A stretch of 49,642 bases of DNA from an uncultured Flavobacteriaceae bacterium (GTDB taxonomy: Bacteria > Bacteroidota > Bacteroidia > Flavobacteriales > Flavobacteriaceae): contig CALJFB010000045.1 of assembly GCA_938073895.1 (NCBI GenBank), positions 1 to 49,642 of the forward strand. Direction: 5' to 3'. Of the stretch, positions 41,904 through 49,642 are shown piece after piece. Made by a program: the position numbers and the translations under genes. How positions within the stretch are numbered: the first letter of the stretch is position 1; each line of letters starts with the position of its first letter. Under the pieces are notes generated by a model, which made no database searches, was not told where the DNA came from, and was given only the letters and a program-made list of their open reading frames with translations.

Positions 41904-44531
41904 ATGACAGAAGACCACAACAACGATTTAACCAACGATAATTTAGAACCAATAAATTCTGAAGAAATTCAGAAACCACAAGAAAGCATTACCAGAATTA
42001 CGGGAATGTATAAAGATTGGTTTTTAGATTATGCATCATACGTAATTTTAGAACGTGCAGTTCCGGCAATAGAAGACGGATTTAAACCAGTGCAAAGACG
42101 TATTATGCATTCTATGAAAGATTTAGACGATGGACGCTACAATAAAGTAGCCAATATTGTTGGTCATACCATGCAGTATCATCCTCACGGAGATGCCAGT
42201 ATTGCAGATGCAATGGTGCAAATTGGACAAAAAGACTTATTAATAGATACACAAGGAAACTGGGGAAATATACTTACTGGAGATAGAGCTGCAGCATCTC
42301 GATATATCGAAGCAAGAATTTCTAAATTTGGACTAGATGTGGTTTTCAATCCAAAAATTACAGAATGGCAATCAAGTTACGATGGCCGACGAAAAGAGCC
42401 TATTAATTTACCCGTTATGTTTCCGCTATTATTGGCACAAGGTGGCGAAGGAATTGCAGTAGGATTATCCACTAAAATCTTGCCTCATAACTTTGTAGAA
42501 TTAATAGATGCTTCTGTAAAACATTTACAAGGTAAGCGTTTTACTATTTATCCCGATTTTCCAACAGGAGGAATTGCAGATATTTCTAATTATAATGATG
42601 GCTTACGTGGCGGAAAAGTTAGAGTTAGAGCTAAAATTAATCAATTAGATAAGACTACTTTAGTTATAAACGAAGTACCTTTTGGTAATACCACTCAATC
42701 GCTTATAGATTCTATATTAAAGGCGAATGAAAAAGGTAAAATTAAGATAAAGAAAATTGAAGATAATACAGCTGCCGAAGTAGAAATATTAATTCATTTA
42801 CCAGGAGGCATATCGCCAGATAAAACCATAGATGCTTTGTTTGCTTTTACAAGTTGCGAATCGTCAATATCGCCATTAGGTTGTGTTATTGAGGATAATA
42901 AACCACTTTTTGTTGGTGTAACAGAAATGCTAAAACGAAGCACAGATAATACTGTAGATTTATTACGTCAAGAATTACAAATTAAATTAAACGAGTATCA
43001 AGAACAATGGCACTTTGCAAGTTTAGAACGTATTTTTATTGAAAACAGAATTTATCGCGATATAGAAGAAGAAGAAACTTGGGAAGGCGTTATTAATGCC
43101 ATAGATAAAGGTTTACAACCACATATAAAGCATTTAAAACGTGCCATTACAGTAGACGATATTTCGCGTTTAACAGAAATTAGAATTAAACGTATTTCTA
43201 AATTTGATATCGATAAAGCTCAACAAAAAATTGATGCTTTAGAAGATCAAATCGCCCAAATTAAAAACCATTTAGCCAATCTAATAGATTATGCTATTGC
43301 TTATTTTACACGTTTAAAAAACGACTATGGAAAAGATCGCGGACGTAAAACAGAATTACGAACGTTTGACGATGTAGATGCTACTAAAGTTATTATTAGA
43401 AACACTAAACTTTATGTTAATAGAGACGAAGGTTTTATTGGAACATCGCTAAAAAAGGACGAGTATATTGGAGATTGTAGCGATATAGATGATATAATTG
43501 CATTTACTGCCGAAGGAAAAATGATGATAACTAAAGTTGATTCTAAAACCTTTATTGGTAAAAACATTATTCATGTTGCCATATTTAAAAAGAAAGACAA
43601 ACGTACCATTTACAACCTAATCTATAGAGATGGAAGCAAAGGTGCATCTTACATAAAACGCTTTAATGTAACCTCGGTAACAAGAGATAAGGACTACGAT
43701 TTAACCAATGGTACAAAAACATCTAAAGTCTTATATTTTTCAGCAAACCCAAATGGAGAAGCCGAAGTTATAAGTATTTCGTTACGTCAAGCAGGAAGCA
43801 TTAAAAAGCTAAAATGGGATATAGATTTTGCAGATGTTTTAATAAAAGGTCGCGCAAGTAAAGGAAATGTAGTTACAAAATATCCAGTAAAAGCTGTAGA
43901 ACTTAAAGAAAAAGGCGTTTCTACGTTAAAACCACGCAAAATTTGGTTTGACGATACAGTACAACGCTTAAATGTAGATGCAAGAGGCGAATTATTAGGC
44001 GAATTTAAAGGCGATGATAAGTTACTTTTAATTAATCAAAAAGGAATAGTTAAAACCGTAACACCAGAAGTAACGCTTCATTTTGATAACGATTTAATTG
44101 TTATGGAAAAATGGATTCCAGAAAAACCAATATCAGCTATTTATTTTAATGGCGAAAAAGAGATGTATTATGTAAAGCGTTTTTTAATAGAACAAGCTGA
44201 AAAAGAAGAGAAATTTATCTCCGAAGATGAAAAATCCTATTTAGAAATTGTCTCTACAGATTGGAAACCTTTAGCCGAAATTGAATTTACTAAAGAACGT
44301 GGAAAAGATCGTAAAGACAACGAAACTATTAATTTAGAAGAATTTATTTCTGTAAAAGGATTGTCTGCTTTAGGAAACCAATTAACTAAAGAAAAAGTTA
44401 AGCAAATCAATTTATTAGAACCAATTCCAATAGAAGTTGAGGTTGAAGAACCAAAAACTGAAATAGAACTTTCTAATAACGCTGAAAATGAAACCCCAAA
44501 AGATGAATCTGGACAAGCAAGTTTGTTTTAG
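41904..44531 (+). CDS. parC: DNA topoisomerase IV subunit A
   Basis: 875-residue cleavage/religation subunit. Catalytic Tyr134 sits in 'GDRAAASRYIEARIS'; the quinolone-contact helix reads 'YHPHGDASIADAMVQIGQ', with Ala and Asp at the positions of Ser80 and Glu84 of E. coli ParC. A helical tower and coiled-coil ('RLTEIRIKRISKFDIDKAQQ') follow, and a C-terminal beta-pinwheel region ('GFIGTSLKKDEYIGDCSDID', 'LLINQKGIVKTVTPEVTLHF') is present but lacks a GyrA-box, which supports ParC. The Glu-rich tail ends 'GQASLF'. It follows parE across a 14-bp palindrome. Confidence 0.93.
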   Translation: MTEDHNNDLTNDNLEPINSEEIQKPQESITRITGMYKDWFLDYASYVILERAVPAIEDGFKPVQRRIMHSMKDLDDGRYNKVANIVGHTMQYHPHGDASIADAMVQIGQKDLLIDTQGNWGNILTGDRAAASRYIEARISKFGLDVVFNPKITEWQSSYDGRRKEPINLPVMFPLLLAQGGEGIAVGLSTKILPHNFVELIDASVKHLQGKRFTIYPDFPTGGIADISNYNDGLRGGKVRVRAKINQLDKTTLVINEVPFGNTTQSLIDSILKANEKGKIKIKKIEDNTAAEVEILIHLPGGISPDKTIDALFAFTSCESSISPLGCVIEDNKPLFVGVTEMLKRSTDNTVDLLRQELQIKLNEYQEQWHFASLERIFIENRIYRDIEEEETWEGVINAIDKGLQPHIKHLKRAITVDDISRLTEIRIKRISKFDIDKAQQKIDALEDQIAQIKNHLANLIDYAIAYFTRLKNDYGKDRGRKTELRTFDDVDATKVIIRNTKLYVNRDEGFIGTSLKKDEYIGDCSDIDDIIAFTAEGKMMITKVDSKTFIGKNIIHVAIFKKKDKRTIYNLIYRDGSKGASYIKRFNVTSVTRDKDYDLTNGTKTSKVLYFSANPNGEAEVISISLRQAGSIKKLKWDIDFADVLIKGRASKGNVVTKYPVKAVELKEKGVSTLKPRKIWFDDTVQRLNVDARGELLGEFKGDDKLLLINQKGIVKTVTPEVTLHFDNDLIVMEKWIPEKPISAIYFNGEKEMYYVKRFLIEQAEKEEKFISEDEKSYLEIVSTDWKPLAEIEFTKERGKDRKDNETINLEEFISVKGLSALGNQLTKEKVKQINLLEPIPIEVEVEEPKTEIELSNNAENETPKDESGQASLF

Positions 44532-44567
44532 AGATTTTAATAGTAATAATAAAGTAATAAATACAGT

Positions 44568-45335
44568 ATGAATAGAATACAGCATATAGAAAATGAGATT
44601 TTAGAGTTAAGACAACAGTTGCAAAATCATATGCTTTATAAAAACCTTAAGAACATTGATGATATTAAAGTTTTTATGGAGAATCATGTATTTGCTGTTT
44701 GGGATTTTATGTCGCTTTTAAAATCTTTACAAGCAAAACTTACAAATGTTCAAACACCTTGGTTACCTTCAAAAAACGCAACACTTTCAAGGTTTATAAA
44801 TGAAATAGTTCATGGCGAAGAAAGCGATATTAATGAGTTAGGAGAACCAAATAGTCATTTTGAAATGTATTTGGATGCAATGAGGCAAGTAGAAGCAGAT
44901 ACTACAGAGATTAATAATTTTATAAATCACTTAGAATCTAATAATACAGTTATAACTTCATTAAATAAAATTAATATTGATTCAAGAGTTGCTGATTTTG
45001 TAAAATTTTCTTTCTCAATTATTGAAACAAACAAGCCACATCTTGTTGCATCAGCCTTTACTTTTGGTCGTGAAGATGTGATTCCTGATATGTTTATTGA
45101 GATTTTAAAAAATGCTGATCCTAGCAACAAATCTTATAGCAAATTGTCTTATTATCTTCAAAGACACATAGATTTAGATGGCGATGAGCACGGACCGCTA
45201 TCTCTTAAAATGATTTCAGAACTTTGTGGTAACGACGATCAGAAATGGAACGAAACTCTAACAGTAGCAAAGCAATCATTAGAGAAAAGAGTTAATCTTT
45301 GGGATTCAATAAATGACTTAATACAAAATAAATAG
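44568..45335 (+). CDS. DUF3050 domain-containing protein
   Basis: 255-residue all-helical cytoplasmic protein. The motifs '[38 protein letters not shown]', '[26 protein letters not shown]' and '[17 protein letters not shown]' fit DUF3050, a heme-oxygenase/TenA-like di-iron fold; His and Glu residues ('[11 protein letters not shown]', 'EESD', '[11 protein letters not shown]') are placed as metal ligands. An oxidase or oxygenase activity is plausible by fold only. It lies 36 bp downstream of parC on the same strand and may be read through with it. Confidence 0.85.
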   Translation: MNRIQHIENEILELRQQLQNHMLYKNLKNIDDIKVFMENHVFAVWDFMSLLKSLQAKLTNVQTPWLPSKNATLSRFINEIVHGEESDINELGEPNSHFEMYLDAMRQVEADTTEINNFINHLESNNTVITSLNKINIDSRVADFVKFSFSIIETNKPHLVASAFTFGREDVIPDMFIEILKNADPSNKSYSKLSYYLQRHIDLDGDEHGPLSLKMISELCGNDDQKWNETLTVAKQSLEKRVNLWDSINDLIQNK

Positions 45336-45488
45336 CACACTTTAAACATAGCTAAAATAGTAGTAGTAATTAAAACTTTATTTTTTTAATAAGCATTATA
45401 AGTTATCAAAACTTTTATGTTTAAAAGTGATCTTGGGATTTGTTACTAAATCTAAAAAACATTAATAAAGTTATTTGTAAAACATATT

Positions 45489-46676
45489 ATGAAAAAGCAA
45501 ATTACAATAATTGGTGGCGGACCATCAGCTTTTTTATTAGCGGCTTTTTTAGATTCTAAAAAGTTTAAAGTTACTATTTACGAAAAAAATAAAACCTGTG
45601 GACGTAAGTTTTTAGTTGCAGGAAAAGGCGGATTTAATTTAACACATTCAGAACCTATTAACCAATTAATAAATCGTTATACATCTAACGCTTTTTTAGA
45701 TAATGCGTTGTTAAATTTTACAAATACGGATTTTAGGAATTGGTTAGAGCAAATTGGTATTCCAACTTATATTGGAAGTAGTAAACGTGTGTATCCAAAA
45801 GCAGGAATAAAACCTATAGAAGTTCTAAATGCTATTTTAAAAACCTTAGAAGAAATAGGTGTTAACATTAAATACGAACAGACTTTTTCTAATTGGGATA
45901 ATAAAAATAATCCAATAATAAATAAAAAAGCCGTAGCATCAGACTACACAGTTTTTTCTTTAGGTGGCGGAAGTTGGAAGGTAACTGGATCTAACGGAAT
46001 TTGGTTAGATGCGTTTTCTAAAAAAGGGATAAAAACAAATCCATTTAAAGCGTCTAATTGTGCGTATCAAATTAATTGGAAACCAGAATTTATTAAAAAA
46101 CACGAAGGAACGCCATTAAAAAATATAGCAATTTCTTGTTTTAATAAAACCCAAAAAGGCGAAGCGGTTTTAACAAATTTTGGGATAGAAGGAAATGCTA
46201 TTTACGGATTAAGCCCAGAAATTAGAGTGCAATTAGAAGAAAATAGTAAAGCAGTTGTTACAATAGATTTTAAACCTGCGTTACGCTTAGAACGTGTTTA
46301 TTCTAAACTAAGAACGTCCAAATATAAAACTATAACAGATTGCTTAAAAAAAGAGCTAAGATTAAGTGTTGCTCAAATTGATTTGTTAAAAACGTATTTA
46401 TCTAAAGAAACGTATTTAAATTATGAAGAATTATCCAAAAACATTAAATCATTTGCAATAGAATTAATAGACACAGCAACTATAGACGAAGCTATTTCTA
46501 CTGTTGGAGGAATTAATTTAAATGCTGTCTCAGATAACTTTGAACTTCACAAATTACCCAATCAATATTGTATTGGAGAAATGTTAGATTGGGATGCACC
46601 AACAGGTGGCTATTTATTACAAGCTTGCGCAAGCACTGGATTTAGTCTAGCAGGTTATTTAAATAAGGCTAATTAA
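45489..46676 (+). CDS. NAD(P)/FAD-dependent flavoprotein, HI0933/TIGR03862-like
   Basis: 395 residues. N-terminal FAD-binding 'IIGGGPSAFLLAAFLDSK' with a Glu terminating the second strand ('VTIYEKNKTCGRKF'), then the group hallmark 'GRKFLVAGKGGFNLTHSE', 'SLGGGSWKVTGSNG', and a C-terminal 'TVGGINLNAVSDNF...LPNQYCIGEMLDWDAPTGGYLLQAC' that closes the FAD site. This is the HI0933-like aminoacetone-oxidase/BaiN-type family; the sequence 'CGRKFLVAGKGGFN' suits the TIGR03862 branch. The substrate is not known. Appears monocistronic. Confidence 0.88.
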   Translation: MKKQITIIGGGPSAFLLAAFLDSKKFKVTIYEKNKTCGRKFLVAGKGGFNLTHSEPINQLINRYTSNAFLDNALLNFTNTDFRNWLEQIGIPTYIGSSKRVYPKAGIKPIEVLNAILKTLEEIGVNIKYEQTFSNWDNKNNPIINKKAVASDYTVFSLGGGSWKVTGSNGIWLDAFSKKGIKTNPFKASNCAYQINWKPEFIKKHEGTPLKNIAISCFNKTQKGEAVLTNFGIEGNAIYGLSPEIRVQLEENSKAVVTIDFKPALRLERVYSKLRTSKYKTITDCLKKELRLSVAQIDLLKTYLSKETYLNYEELSKNIKSFAIELIDTATIDEAISTVGGINLNAVSDNFELHKLPNQYCIGEMLDWDAPTGGYLLQACASTGFSLAGYLNKAN

Positions 46677-46779
46677 TTATGGCTTTAAAACCTATAAATA
46701 TTTTAGAAGTTAAAAAAGTAATAATTAACTAAGATGTTAAGCTTAAAACTATAAACTTAATATAGCCTATTTTTTAAAT

Positions 46780-47151
46780 TTAATTAACCTTGTAAGCAAT
46801 ACCTTTTTGTTTAGTAACTTCTCCAACGTAAGAGTACTCAAAAGTGTAAGTAGAGTCTGTAGTTGTTAGTATTTTTAAATGCACATCTTTTTTAGCTGCC
46901 ATACTTTTAGGATTAATGGTTGTAAAAATAACTTCACAATCGTTAATCCAACGTAAACTGGACGAATCTGTTTTTTTGTTGTAAGTTTCTATTTGTAAAT
47001 CTTTAGATCTATTAAAAATAGATGTGTAGGTTTTACCATCAATTTCAATTTCACTTCTAAAATAACCTGTTTGATAGTCTGAACAATTACGTTCAAACTC
47101 GTAACAACTAGTAAGCAATAACAATAGAATTAAAGTCGATAAATATTTCAT
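46780..47151 (-). CDS. Small lipoprotein of unknown function
   Basis: 123 residues: signal peptide with lipobox Leu-Thr-Ser-Cys16, then 'YEFERNCSDYQTGYFRSEIEIDGKTYTSIFNRSKDLQIETY' and beta strands to 'GEVTKQKGIAYKVN'. The two further cysteines ('NCSD', 'NDCEVIF') may form a disulfide. Similar small lipoproteins in flavobacterial genomes are, to my recollection, sometimes labelled 'DNA topoisomerase IV', probably by error transfer; nothing in this sequence supports that. Convergent with the flavoprotein gene. Function unknown. Confidence 0.75.
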   Translation of the reverse strand: MKYLSTLILLLLLTSCYEFERNCSDYQTGYFRSEIEIDGKTYTSIFNRSKDLQIETYNKKTDSSSLRWINDCEVIFTTINPKSMAAKKDVHLKILTTTDSTYTFEYSYVGEVTKQKGIAYKVN

Positions 47152-47220
47152 CAGTAAGATTTTTACAAAATTACAAAAAAGCAGTAGTTTGTCATTTCTA
47201 TTTTAAGATAAATTATAGTA

Positions 47221-47254
47221 TTTATTATTAAAATTCTTAAATTTTAATAATAAA
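47221..47254. terminator. Perfect 15-bp A/T-only hairpin
   Basis: 47221-47235 pairs base for base with 47240-47254 around CTTA. All stem bases are A or T. It is 44 bp beyond the stop of the XRE regulator gene (-) and 70 bp before the lipoprotein start, so it may end the former; pure A/T pairing makes it a weak terminator by ordinary criteria. Confidence 0.4.
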
Positions 47255-47298
47255 GCTATTGCAAATAAAACCCGTATTTAAAAACTTATGAAAATTAG

Positions 47299-47763
47299 TT
47301 AAGAATTCTCGAAATTTGAAAAACTTCCATCTTTATAGAAAATAACAATGCGTTCAATTTGTTTTCCTTTAGAATTGATTTGCATCATATTACCAAAATT
47401 TAAGTTCTTAGAGTTTTCAATATTATCCGATTCGCTTTTTTTAGAAAATAAATCTTCAGAATTTTTGTTGGATGATTTATATGGGGTTTCAAAATTAGAA
47501 ATTGGAGTAGGTGTATTTATTTTTTCTGATATATCTGTTTTTGGGAATGTTCCTTTACCATTTAATAACCAATACAATTCAACATCGGGATAAGCATCTA
47601 AAGTTTTCATTACAAATTCTAAACTAGGTTTATTTCTACCAGATAGTATATGAGATATACTAGAACGTTGTACGCCAATTTTTGTGGCAAAACTAGAGGC
47701 GCTTTCCTGGTGATAATCTATTACTTTTTGTAGTCGTTTAGAGAATTCCGTGTTGTTTATCAT
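47299..47763 (-). CDS. XRE-family helix-turn-helix regulator
   Basis: 154 residues. The N-terminal HTH_3 domain is clear: 'FSKRLQKVIDYHQESASSFATKIGVQRSSISHILSGRNKPSLEFVMKTLDAYPDVELYWLLNGKG', with recognition helix around 'VQRSSISHILSG'. After residue 80 a Ser/Asn/Lys-rich linker leads to a short basic C-terminal segment 'QINSKGKQIERIVIFYKDGSF'. It is transcribed away from the M14 peptidase gene; the 304-bp space between contains three copies of TTACATTTGTAA, so it may regulate itself and the peptidase. Confidence 0.88.
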   Translation of the reverse strand: MINNTEFSKRLQKVIDYHQESASSFATKIGVQRSSISHILSGRNKPSLEFVMKTLDAYPDVELYWLLNGKGTFPKTDISEKINTPTPISNFETPYKSSNKNSEDLFSKKSESDNIENSKNLNFGNMMQINSKGKQIERIVIFYKDGSFSNFENS

Positions 47764-48067
47764 TGTAAACAGTTGTTGTGGGTTTTATGGTGTTACAAAT
47801 GTAATCAATACATTTTAATTAACCTAATAGTTGTTTATAACTGGTTTTATTTATTGGTTTTTTAGTTTAGGTAAAGTGATTTAATTAATTGATTTATAGT
47901 GTTTTAAATTAAATGGTATTAATATTGCGCATTCTTGTAAATCCGTATGGTTAAAGAACTTATAAGACTTAGTTGTTTGTATATTAATGTAAACAAGTGA
48001 TGATACGGCAACCGTTTACATTTGTAAATTATATAATGTTTACATTTGTAATTGGAATACGTACCTT
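47764..48067. promoter_or_regulatory. Divergent control region with three TTACATTTGTAA sites
   Basis: Three exact copies of TTACA-TT-TGTAA: 47793-47804 (reads in this sense on the minus strand), 48016-48027 and 48040-48051 (plus strand, 24 bp apart). Each holds TACATTTG, an exact -7 box, and each is placed to serve the gene it points to (XRE start 47763; M14 start 48068). There is also TTGTTT...AAACAA at about 47973-47996. So the sites may be promoters only, or promoters embedded in operators of dyad symmetry. Confidence 0.55.
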
Positions 48068-49216
48068 ATGAAAAATCAATACCAAAAATCACATGTTAAC
48101 TTTAAAGAAACTTCTTTATTTGGACGTTATATTAACTTAAACCATATTGAAGATTTAATACTTAGTTGTACTGATTTTTTTGATTTAGAAGTTATAGGCT
48201 TTTCAGAATTAAACGCACCTATTTATAATCTAACTATTGGTAATGGACCGTTAAAAGTTTTAATGTGGTCGCAAATGCATGGAAACGAATCCACAACAAC
48301 TAAAGCGGTAATGGATTTATTAAATTGGCTTAAACAAGATAACTCTCAAGTTAAATCACTTCTAAGTAACCTAACAATTAGTATTATTCCAATGCTTAAT
48401 CCTGATGGTGCAGAAGTTTATACACGTACAAACGCTAATAAAGAAGACTTAAATAGAGACGCACAAAACTTAACACAACAAGAAAGTAAGGTGTTTAGAA
48501 CTTATTTAAATTTTTTTAAGCCAGATTTTTGCTTTAACCTACATGGGCAACGCACTATTTTTAGTGCAGGAGAAACTAATAATCCTGCTACATTATCCTT
48601 TTTAGCTCCAGCATATAATAAAGATAGAACACTAAATAGTGTAAGAAAACAATCCATGCGCTTAATAGCTTATGTTAATAATAGCTTACAAACTATTATA
48701 CCGCATCAAATTGGTAGATATCATGATGGTTTTAATGCAAATTGTTTAGGAGATAGCTTAACAATGCTAGATATTCCTACCATACTTTTTGAGGCCGGAC
48801 ATTACAAAGATGATTACACCAGAGAAAACGTAAGGCAGTTTACTTATGTTGCTATCTTAGAGATGTTATTGGCTATTGAAAATAATATTCAGAACACTTA
48901 CAATCACGAGTTATATTTTAACATTCCAGAAAACGAGAAATTATTTTGTGATGTATTAATTAATAATGTTAGGGTTAAAAATGAGATTTTTGATATTGAA
49001 ATAGATTTTAATGAAGTTTTAATCGATAAAGAGCTTAAATTTTCGCCAAAAATTAATAATATTATTAAATCATCAAAAAAGAAAGCGCATTATTCCTTGA
49101 ATGCTAATGGTAGCGTGGTCTTAACGTATAACGATGAAGAACTGTATATTGGTTACGAAAACGACATTATAAAGATAGGTCTTGATAATTGTTCACTAAA
49201 TTCTCTTTTTAAGTAA
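48068..49216 (+). CDS. M14 family zinc carboxypeptidase
   Basis: 382 residues without a signal peptide, so cytoplasmic. Zinc ligands His71 and Glu74 ('MWSQMHGNESTTTKA') and His159 ('CFNLHGQRTIFSAGE') are in place; Asn-Arg of the substrate carboxylate site is 'DLNRDAQN' (129-130), and the catalytic Glu242 is in 'TILFEAGHYKDD'. The fold fits the M14 carboxypeptidase family as used for peptidoglycan peptides or gamma-glutamyl peptides. About 110 C-terminal residues after 'AILEMLLAIENNIQN' are an extra domain of unknown function. Divergent from the XRE regulator; the AsnC regulator follows 64 bp on. Confidence 0.88.
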   Translation: MKNQYQKSHVNFKETSLFGRYINLNHIEDLILSCTDFFDLEVIGFSELNAPIYNLTIGNGPLKVLMWSQMHGNESTTTKAVMDLLNWLKQDNSQVKSLLSNLTISIIPMLNPDGAEVYTRTNANKEDLNRDAQNLTQQESKVFRTYLNFFKPDFCFNLHGQRTIFSAGETNNPATLSFLAPAYNKDRTLNSVRKQSMRLIAYVNNSLQTIIPHQIGRYHDGFNANCLGDSLTMLDIPTILFEAGHYKDDYTRENVRQFTYVAILEMLLAIENNIQNTYNHELYFNIPENEKLFCDVLINNVRVKNEIFDIEIDFNEVLIDKELKFSPKINNIIKSSKKKAHYSLNANGSVVLTYNDEELYIGYENDIIKIGLDNCSLNSLFK

Positions 49217-49248
49217 GAATTAATTATGATTATTTGTTAAAAATGTAT

Positions 49249-49256
49249 TATTTTTG
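49249..49256 (+). promoter_or_regulatory. -7 element before the AsnC gene
   Basis: TATTTTTG, exact TAnnTTTG match, 24 bp before the ATG of the AsnC-like gene. It suggests separate transcription from the M14 gene. Confidence 0.45.
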
Positions 49257-49280
49257 CGGATATAATAAATAAAAATTATA

Positions 49281-49642
49281 ATGGCTAAATTCAAGTTAGA
49301 CGAAATTGATCATCAAATTCTTGATATGTTAATTGATAATACTAGAATACCTTTTACTGACATTGCAAAAAAGCTATTAATATCAGCAGGTACTGTACAT
49401 GTTAGGGTAAAGAAAATGGAAGATGCAGGATTAATTAAAGGTTCGTCTCTTATATTAGATTATAATAAGCTAGGTTATTCATTTATAGCTTATGTAGGTA
49501 TATATTTAGAAAAGACTTCGCAATTACCTTTTTTAATTGAAAGGATAAAAGAAATACCTAATGTTACAGTAGCTCATATTACTACAGGTAAATTTAATAT
49601 ATACGCTAAGATAAGAGCAAAAAGTACTAATGACGCTAAGGA
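49281..49642 (+). CDS. Lrp/AsnC family transcriptional regulator (partial, runs off the window)
   Basis: Starts ATG at 49281 and stays open to the window end (120 complete codons). N-terminal winged helix: 'KLDEIDHQILDMLIDNTRIPFTDIAKKLLISAGTVHVRVKKMEDAG', then the ligand-binding RAM/AsnC domain 'GYSFIAYVGIYLEKTSQLPFLIERIKEIPNVTVAHITTGKFNIYAKIRA'. Full proteins of this family have about 150 residues, so about 30 are missing. It would act as a dimer/octamer that responds to an amino acid. Its place next to the M14 carboxypeptidase may be chance. Confidence 0.93.
   Translation, partial: MAKFKLDEIDHQILDMLIDNTRIPFTDIAKKLLISAGTVHVRVKKMEDAGLIKGSSLILDYNKLGYSFIAYVGIYLEKTSQLPFLIERIKEIPNVTVAHITTGKFNIYAKIRAKSTNDAK

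Noticed and set aside
46780..47151. Calling the small lipoprotein a topoisomerase IV subunit
   Set aside because: It is a 123-residue lipoprotein with no TOPRIM, ATPase or cleavage motifs; such labels elsewhere are probably propagated from the neighbouring parE-parC.

Overview
The window is an ordinary chromosomal segment of a low-GC, probably marine member of the Flavobacteriaceae (Bacteroidota; an Olleya/Lacinutrix/Winogradskyella-like organism is my guess from protein style, not a search). Pointers are: very AT-rich intergenic DNA, almost no Shine-Dalgarno sequences, promoters of the Bacteroidota type (TAnnTTTG at -7), lipoproteins and SusC-like/OMP TonB receptors with a carboxypeptidase-like N-terminal domain, and families largely restricted to this phylum (DUF3822, DUF6787-like, the acyl-CoA reductase/serC/serA/ferredoxin neighbourhood). 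I see no rRNA, tRNA, CRISPR array, insertion sequence or prophage. The left edge starts just after an outer-membrane barrel gene and the right edge cuts an Lrp/AsnC regulator.

Layout. 1-5 kb: outer-membrane barrel, a decayed lipoprotein pseudogene, aroQ, lpd, a structured intergenic element, and a tandem pair of msrB genes (one cytoplasmic, one lipoprotein). 4.3-9 kb: M48 lipoprotein protease, UMF1-type MFS transporter, lipocalin-like lipoprotein, HtrA/Deg protease. 9-11.4 kb: overlapping dapF-GNAT-mltG operon (lysine/peptidoglycan precursor and glycan-strand termination). 11.9-17.8 kb: an exported lysozyme-like protein, M28 lipoprotein peptidase, two small envelope proteins, and the rsmD-DUF3822-membrane protein operon. 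17.9-22.7 kb: RecD/Dda-like helicase, then kdsB-HAD-iron ADH-PlsC-like acyltransferase, a lipopolysaccharide-directed operon whose dehydrogenase resembles KdnB of 8-amino-Kdo synthesis. 22.9-28.9 kb: TonB receptor, thioredoxin-fold-like exported protein, ArsC-like reductase, topoisomerase III. 29.5-32.8 kb: three-gene outer-membrane uptake locus (His-rich small exported protein with a broken signal peptide, TonB receptor, lipoprotein). 32.9-38.4 kb: membrane protein, DUF937 protein, and the acyl-CoA reductase-serC-serA operon facing away from a dicluster ferredoxin. 38.7-45.3 kb: ychF, then parE-parC (topoisomerase IV) and a DUF3050 protein. 45.5-49.6 kb: HI0933-type flavoprotein, small lipoprotein, XRE regulator divergent from a cytoplasmic M14 carboxypeptidase, and a partial AsnC regulator.

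Most genes are housekeeping. The parts worth a second look are the 143-bp structured element at 3095-3237, the kdsB/KdnB-like cluster, the His-rich/TonB/lipoprotein locus with an in-frame TGA, the triple TTACATTTGTAA sites around the XRE regulator, the lipoprotein pseudogene near 0.8 kb, and the back-to-back promoters at 37.92-37.94 kb. Domain and motif statements below come from reading the translations; no database search was possible.
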